Below, in pieces: positions 59,945 to 64,000 of a stretch of 64,000 nt of DNA. The DNA lies in assembly GCA_963714205.1 (NCBI GenBank), contig CAVQNQ010000003.1:62001-126000 (forward strand), in the 5' to 3' direction. The notes beneath the pieces were generated by a model. It saw only the letters and a list, made by a program, of their open reading frames with translations, was not told the origin of the DNA and searched no databases. Origin of the DNA: CAVQNQ01 sp963714205 (GTDB lineage: Bacteria; Acidobacteriota; Terriglobia; Bryobacterales; Bryobacteraceae). Each line of letters starts with the position of its first letter. Position 1 is the stretch's first letter. The translations under genes and the position numbers were made by a program.

Positions 59945-61624
59945 CTACAGCTCGGCGAGCGCTCGCTGAACCAGATGAACGCTGATCGCGCCCTCGCCGA
60001 CTGCCGACGCTACGCGCTTCACATTGCCCGCACGCGCATCGCCGACAGCGAAGACGCCGGGCAAGCTGGTTTCCAGCATCTGGGGAGCGCGCGTGAGCGG
60101 CCACCTCGGCTTCCCCACGCCTCCGCCGTTTCCGTCCAGATCGCGGCCGGTGAGAACAAAGCCTTTCTCGTCAAGCGCAAGACAGGGCCGCAGCCACTCG
60201 GTTCGCGGCGACGCCCCCGTCATGATGAATACGTGGTGAATGTCCTTCGTCGCGAGCTCGCCTGTTTGCTTGTTCTTCCATACCACGCGTTCGAGGTGAG
60301 ATTCGCCCTCAAGCGCTGCAATCTCGGTGTTGAACTGGAGTTCAATCTGGGGATTCTCCACCAGTCGTTGTATGAGGTACCGCGACATCGTGCTGGAAAG
60401 CTCCCCCGACCGTACGAGCAAGTGTACTTTGCGCGTGGTTTGCGACAGAAAGACCGCCGCCTGCCCCGCCGAATTGCCGCCTCCCACCACGGCCACTTCT
60501 TCGCCCCCGCATAACTGCGACTCGATGTAAGTGGCGCCATAGTAAATTCCCGCGCCTTCGAGCTTCTCCAGGTTCGGCAGCCGGAGCCTGTTGTACTGCG
60601 CCCCGGTGGCGATTACGATCGCGCGCGCCGGCAGCGCGTCACCGCTATCGAGCACTACCTGATACGGCCGCCGGTCGCAATCGAGCCGCACGACGCGGCG
60701 CGCGACGACCATCCTCGCGCCGAACTTCTGCGCCTGAGTGGTGGCGCGCGCCGTTAATTCCTGCCCAGAGACCCCCGTAGGAAAACCAAGGTAGTTCTCG
60801 ATCTTCGAACTCGATCCCGCCTGGCCGCCGGGAGCCTCGGTCTCGATAACCAGAACATCGAGTCCTTCCGACGCCGCATAGACTGCCGCGGCGAGGCCCG
60901 CCGGGCCCGCACCGACGATGATCAGATCGCGGACATGCGTATCGTCGATCGTGCCGCTCAAGCCCAGACAGTTCGCCAATCTCTGAATCGACGGACTGCG
61001 AAGCACGTCCCGGCCGTTGCAGATCACCACTGGAACTTCGGACGGCTTCACATCGAAGCGGTCCAGCAGTTCCTGCGAGATGCTATCCGTGTCGAGATCC
61101 ACGTAGCAATAAGGGTGCCCGTTCCGGTTGAGAAACTCGCGCAGCTGCAATGTCTGAGCGGAGTGGCGCGAGCCCATCAGGATAACGTTTCCGTACCCGC
61201 GGCGGATCAGTTCGAGACGGCGCAGAATGAAGGCCCGCAGCAGGATCTCGCCCAATTCGGAGTCCTTGGCCACCAGGGACCTCAGCGCCTCTCCGCTCAG
61301 TTCGATAAAGTCGCCGGGTCCGGTCACACGCCCGCGCACGAGACATCGCTGTCCCGAGATCATCGTAATCTCGCCCGTGAATTCGCCGGGACCATGCCGG
61401 GCGATGGGGCGCTCGTCATCAATCGCCGGCTGCACGATCTCCATGTTTCCCGAAAGCAGCACGAAGAACGGCACGTTCGTGTCATTGGGCTCGAAGACGA
61501 TTTCGCCGAGCTGGACGTGCCGCAAACGTCCCAACGGGCGAATGCGATCGATTTGCGCGGAGGTCAGTACGGGAAACGCCTGGGTTCGGGCGTCAAGAGC
61601 ACTCGGCACCAGCGGGGCCGCCAT
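59945..61624 (-). CDS. cNMP-binding / glutaredoxin-like / FAD-reductase fusion lacking redox cysteines
   Basis: A 559-residue three-domain protein. Residues about 20-135 are a cyclic-nucleotide-binding fold (LGRLRHVQLGEIVFEPNDTN, then FVLLSGNMEIV). Residues about 146-222 are a glutaredoxin/thioredoxin-like domain (NVILMGSRHSAQTLQLREFL) in which the CPYC-type motif is replaced by GSRHSAQT. From residue 233 it is a thioredoxin-reductase-type flavoprotein with GAGPAGLAAAVYA for FAD and VGGGNSAGQAAVFL for NAD(P)H. The CxxC expected before the NADPH domain is replaced by IYYGATYIES. I start at ATG 61624. It is probably not a thioredoxin reductase; an electron-transfer or sensing role is inferred. 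Confidence 0.87.
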   Translation of the reverse strand: MAAPLVPSALDARTQAFPVLTSAQIDRIRPLGRLRHVQLGEIVFEPNDTNVPFFVLLSGNMEIVQPAIDDERPIARHGPGEFTGEITMISGQRCLVRGRVTGPGDFIELSGEALRSLVAKDSELGEILLRAFILRRLELIRRGYGNVILMGSRHSAQTLQLREFLNRNGHPYCYVDLDTDSISQELLDRFDVKPSEVPVVICNGRDVLRSPSIQRLANCLGLSGTIDDTHVRDLIIVGAGPAGLAAAVYAASEGLDVLVIETEAPGGQAGSSSKIENYLGFPTGVSGQELTARATTQAQKFGARMVVARRVVRLDCDRRPYQVVLDSGDALPARAIVIATGAQYNRLRLPNLEKLEGAGIYYGATYIESQLCGGEEVAVVGGGNSAGQAAVFLSQTTRKVHLLVRSGELSSTMSRYLIQRLVENPQIELQFNTEIAALEGESHLERVVWKNKQTGELATKDIHHVFIMTGASPRTEWLRPCLALDEKGFVLTGRDLDGNGGGVGKPRWPLTRAPQMLETSLPGVFAVGDARAGNVKRVASAVGEGAISVHLVQRALAEL

Positions 61625-61825
61625 GACCCATTTTCTCACCGGCAGGCGGAGACTCGGGCCGCGCCAACTTCCCGGCCGTGTCGGAACGTGCTGATCAATC
61701 CAAAGATAGTAAGGAGCGCCTGAGCAGTGCACTCTCTACGGGTTTGCGCTATACGTTACAATGTGGACGAGATTGGGCTCAATTCAGGTCCGATTTACTC
61801 GGTTCCACAGGAGGAATTGAAAAAG

Positions 61826-63004
61826 ATGAACTCGTCGTCTCGTCGCACTTTTTTGGGGAGCCTCGCGCTTCCAGCACTGGCTTCCGTGCCCTCAGATACC
61901 GGCTCACCAGCTCAGGCGAGCGCGGCCAAGGGCGGCACTCCGCAATCCGCCCCTAAATTCACCTATGGAACTCTGGGGAAAACGGGCATGAGGGTCACAC
62001 GCACCGCCATGGGCTGCATGGTCACTTCCGATCAAAGCGTGGTGGAGCGCGCGGCCGATATCGGCATTAACTACTTCGATACCGCCCGCGTCTACCAGGG
62101 CGGCAACAATGAGCGCATGGTAGGGGCGGCTCTCAAGAAATATCGCGACAAGGTCTACATCAGTACCAAGACGGGGGCCAAGGACCAGAAGTCGGCCCTC
62201 TCGGACCTGGAAACCAGCCTGAAGGAGTTGCAGACCGATCACCTGGATGTCTGGCACCTCCATAGCCGGAGCACCCCGGCCGAGGTTAGCGATGACGTTC
62301 TCGAGGCTCAGCGGATCGCCAAGCGGGACGGGAAGATCCGGTTCGCCGGCGTCAGCTTCCACGCCGGGCACGCGGAAATGATCCCAGCCATGCTCAAGCT
62401 GAACCACTTCGACATTTTCCTGATGAGTTACAACTTCACCATGGATCCCGCCATCGACCCCCTGCTCGCGACAGCCCGCAAGGCCGGCGTGGGATTGGTT
62501 GCCATGAAGGTCATGGCCGGCGGCGCTCGACCCACGTCGTTCTACAAGGTGGATCCGGAGAAGCTCAACAAGCTGACGCGCGAAGGAGCGCCGGTAGCGG
62601 CCATCAAGTGGGTAATGAAGAACCCGAACGTCGATACGCTGATTCCGAGCATCGTGGACAACGAGCAGCTCGATCAGAACATCGCGGCCATGAGTTCCCC
62701 GTTCACCGCCAGCGACGCCAAGCTGCTGGCTCAAAGGCTGGAAGAGATCAAGCCCCTCTACTGCCGTATGTGCGGCAAGTGCGATGGCCAGTGTTCCCAG
62801 GGCCTCCCAGTGGCTGACGTGCTGCGCTTCCTGATGTACGCCGAGGGCTACGGCCAGTTCGCCCTGGGACGCGAGCATTTCAGAGCGCTGCCGGCCGAGC
62901 TGGCCGCGGTGCGCTGCGGTTCGTGCTCCAACTGCACCGTCGAGTGCCCGCACGGAGTGCGGGTGGCCGCGCGTCTGCACACAGCACAGCAGCTCTTCGC
63001 CTGA
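61826..63004 (+). CDS. Tat-exported aldo/keto reductase with C-terminal 4Fe-4S motifs
   Basis: A 392-residue protein. The signal SSRRTFLGSLALPAL (residues 3-17) has the twin arginine. The TIM barrel shows the aldo/keto reductase tetrad context: NYFDTARVYQGGNNER (Asp and Tyr), YISTKTGAKD (Lys) and VWHLHSRST (His). The C-terminus adds two ferredoxin-like cysteine clusters, CRMCGKCDGQCSQGLP and CGSCSNCTVECPHG. Fe-S cofactor would require folding before export, consistent with Tat. I start at ATG 61826, preceded by GGAGG. Substrate is unknown. It is divergent from the FAD fusion gene. Confidence 0.9.
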   Translation: MNSSSRRTFLGSLALPALASVPSDTGSPAQASAAKGGTPQSAPKFTYGTLGKTGMRVTRTAMGCMVTSDQSVVERAADIGINYFDTARVYQGGNNERMVGAALKKYRDKVYISTKTGAKDQKSALSDLETSLKELQTDHLDVWHLHSRSTPAEVSDDVLEAQRIAKRDGKIRFAGVSFHAGHAEMIPAMLKLNHFDIFLMSYNFTMDPAIDPLLATARKAGVGLVAMKVMAGGARPTSFYKVDPEKLNKLTREGAPVAAIKWVMKNPNVDTLIPSIVDNEQLDQNIAAMSSPFTASDAKLLAQRLEEIKPLYCRMCGKCDGQCSQGLPVADVLRFLMYAEGYGQFALGREHFRALPAELAAVRCGSCSNCTVECPHGVRVAARLHTAQQLFA

Positions 63005-63077
63005 GGCACGGCATACGTTTGCCCTAAGGGGCGCGGCAAGGCGGCCGCCGCGCCCTCCAGGTTGAAATCCACCGGGC

Positions 63078-64000
63078 CTACTTGCGCGGCTTATAGGTTT
63101 TGCTGAAGTTATTGCGCGAATTGGTTACCGTAAACGTGCCGTCTTTTTCGGCGGAAATTTTGATCCACTTGCCATCGGGGCTGCCCTCTATGTTGGCGAT
63201 GTAGTCCGGCTTGGTATTGGCCTTGTCTCCACTCGAGATCAAATAGTGCATCTGCCAATAATCCTCCAGCCCGGGCGATGATTCGATAATCTGAAATACC
63301 TCCGGCGCGGATCCCTTTCTCGCTCCATTGTCCGCGATCACCACCCGCGGGCGGAGCGCGTGCACCATTATGGGCGAGTTGGCGTTGTTGGTGCCGTGAT
63401 TGGCCGTCATGTAGAGATCCACCGTGCCCACGCGATTCATGGGGCAGAATAATTCGCGATCCTTGTTCCAGGTCAGATCGGCTGGATCCAACATACGGAA
63501 CTTGCCATACGTGTACAGAATCGTAATCGCCTGGGAGTTCTCGTTGGTGTCGTGGTTGTCCAGAATTCCGCGCTCATCGAGTCCCCAGACCTTACGGGGA
63601 GTCGTGTCGCAGGCGGGATTCGGCTGGCCTGCCCCCTTCAGCGGCTCCGTGATCGCCTTCCCCGCGGCCATTACCACCAGCGCGTCGAAGCCCTTGATCG
63701 GAATTCTGTCGCCGGCCTTCACCACGATGCGCTTGCCCTTGGCTGCGAGAGCCCAGTACGCATCCACGTTCTTGACATATCCGGGATCGGTCGTTTGAAC
63801 ATTCGCGCCGTGGTCCACAAAGTTTACCATGGGAATCTGCGCCGCCAGCTCGGGGACGCCGCCCACGTGGTCGCCATCGTAGTGCGACACCACCATGTAA
63901 TCGATCTTCTTTACGCCGGCGGCCTTACAGGCTTCCGCGACGCGGCCAACCTGGCGGCTGCCACCTACGTCGATAAGCATAGTCTCGCCCGAGGGCGAAA
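63078..64000 (-). CDS. metallo-beta-lactamase-fold protein, ComEC C-terminal-like (partial, N-terminus beyond window)
   Basis: At least 307 residues are visible. The frame is open through the window end, and the segment before the first Met (SPSGETMLIDVGG) is already family-like, so the true start lies past 64000. The metal site is DYMVVSHYDGDHVGGVPELA (HxDxDH). A later DLYMTANHGTNNANSPIMVH contains the third His. This resembles the hydrolase domain of ComEC-like and free-standing exported MBL proteins. No DNA-uptake genes are nearby, so a competence role is not supported. It converges with the aldo/keto reductase gene after 73 bases. Confidence 0.85.
   Translation of the reverse strand, partial: SPSGETMLIDVGGSRQVGRVAEACKAAGVKKIDYMVVSHYDGDHVGGVPELAAQIPMVNFVDHGANVQTTDPGYVKNVDAYWALAAKGKRIVVKAGDRIPIKGFDALVVMAAGKAITEPLKGAGQPNPACDTTPRKVWGLDERGILDNHDTNENSQAITILYTYGKFRMLDPADLTWNKDRELFCPMNRVGTVDLYMTANHGTNNANSPIMVHALRPRVVIADNGARKGSAPEVFQIIESSPGLEDYWQMHYLISSGDKANTKPDYIANIEGSPDGKWIKISAEKDGTFTVTNSRNNFSKTYKPRK

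Noticed and set aside
59945..61624. Annotation as thioredoxin reductase (trxB)
   Set aside because: The CxxC active-site motif of thioredoxin reductase is absent and extra N-terminal domains are fused.
63078..64000. Full-length ComEC or a competence locus
   Set aside because: Only the hydrolase-like domain is seen, no membrane segments, and no neighbouring uptake genes.

Overview
The window looks like a high-GC chromosomal segment of an Acidobacteriota bacterium, most likely of the Solibacter/Bryobacter group. This is inferred from gene content: a TonB-dependent receptor with an N-terminal carboxypeptidase-regulatory fold, an ECF sigma factor paired with a protein kinase carrying TolB/WD40-like repeats, several Tat-exported Gfo/Idh/MocA, enolase-superfamily and DUF362 proteins, an S46 peptidase and DoxX. 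No mobile element, CRISPR array or phage gene was recognised.

Layout. (1) 1-13080 is a flagellar locus. A tightly coupled minus-strand operon runs fliK-flgD-flgE-fliN-fliO-fliP-fliQ-fliR-flhB and leaves the window. A divergent plus-strand operon runs flgF-flgG-flgA-flgH-flgI-flgJ. It is followed by convergent flaG-fliS and a lytic transglycosylase. The 226-bp divergent region holds a TTGAC/GTCAA inverted-repeat cluster, a consensus -35 element, a small terminator hairpin and two sigma-54-like elements. (2) 13089-21280 is phenylalanine/tyrosine catabolism: hppD, hmgA, an acyl-CoA synthetase, an unrecognised conserved protein and fahA on minus, with divergent phhA on plus. No canonical maleylacetoacetate isomerase is present. 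(3) 21317-24776 holds lysA, a Cys/Met-metabolism PLP enzyme and an HDOD protein. (4) 24948-34830 is a run of mostly exported accessory proteins: oxidoreductases, a ClC antiporter with a TPR partner, a STAS protein and DUF362. (5) 34871-37848 is an acyl-CoA carboxylase carboxyltransferase coupled to an AtuA-like protein. (6) 37929-41806 is a TonB receptor with a histidine phosphatase. (7) 41813-47884 is a minus-strand operon of B12-radical SAM protein, ruvA, ruvB, folK, LolA-like protein and recQ. (8) tRNA-Gln lies at 48237-48310. (9) 48542-64000 holds an M20 peptidase, small detoxification-type proteins, the ECF/kinase pair, S46 peptidase, ppx, DUF763, a cNMP/FAD fusion reductase, a Tat Fe-S aldo/keto reductase and a partial metallo-beta-lactamase-fold protein.

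Data quality matters here. About twenty single-base indels, mostly one extra base, interrupt otherwise well-conserved genes: flgI, fahA, its unknown neighbour, hmgA, hppD, the 20194 gene, ruvA, the kinase and ppx. In most cases removing or adding one base restores the family sequence exactly, so consensus error is the simplest explanation. Real decay cannot be excluded from sequence alone.
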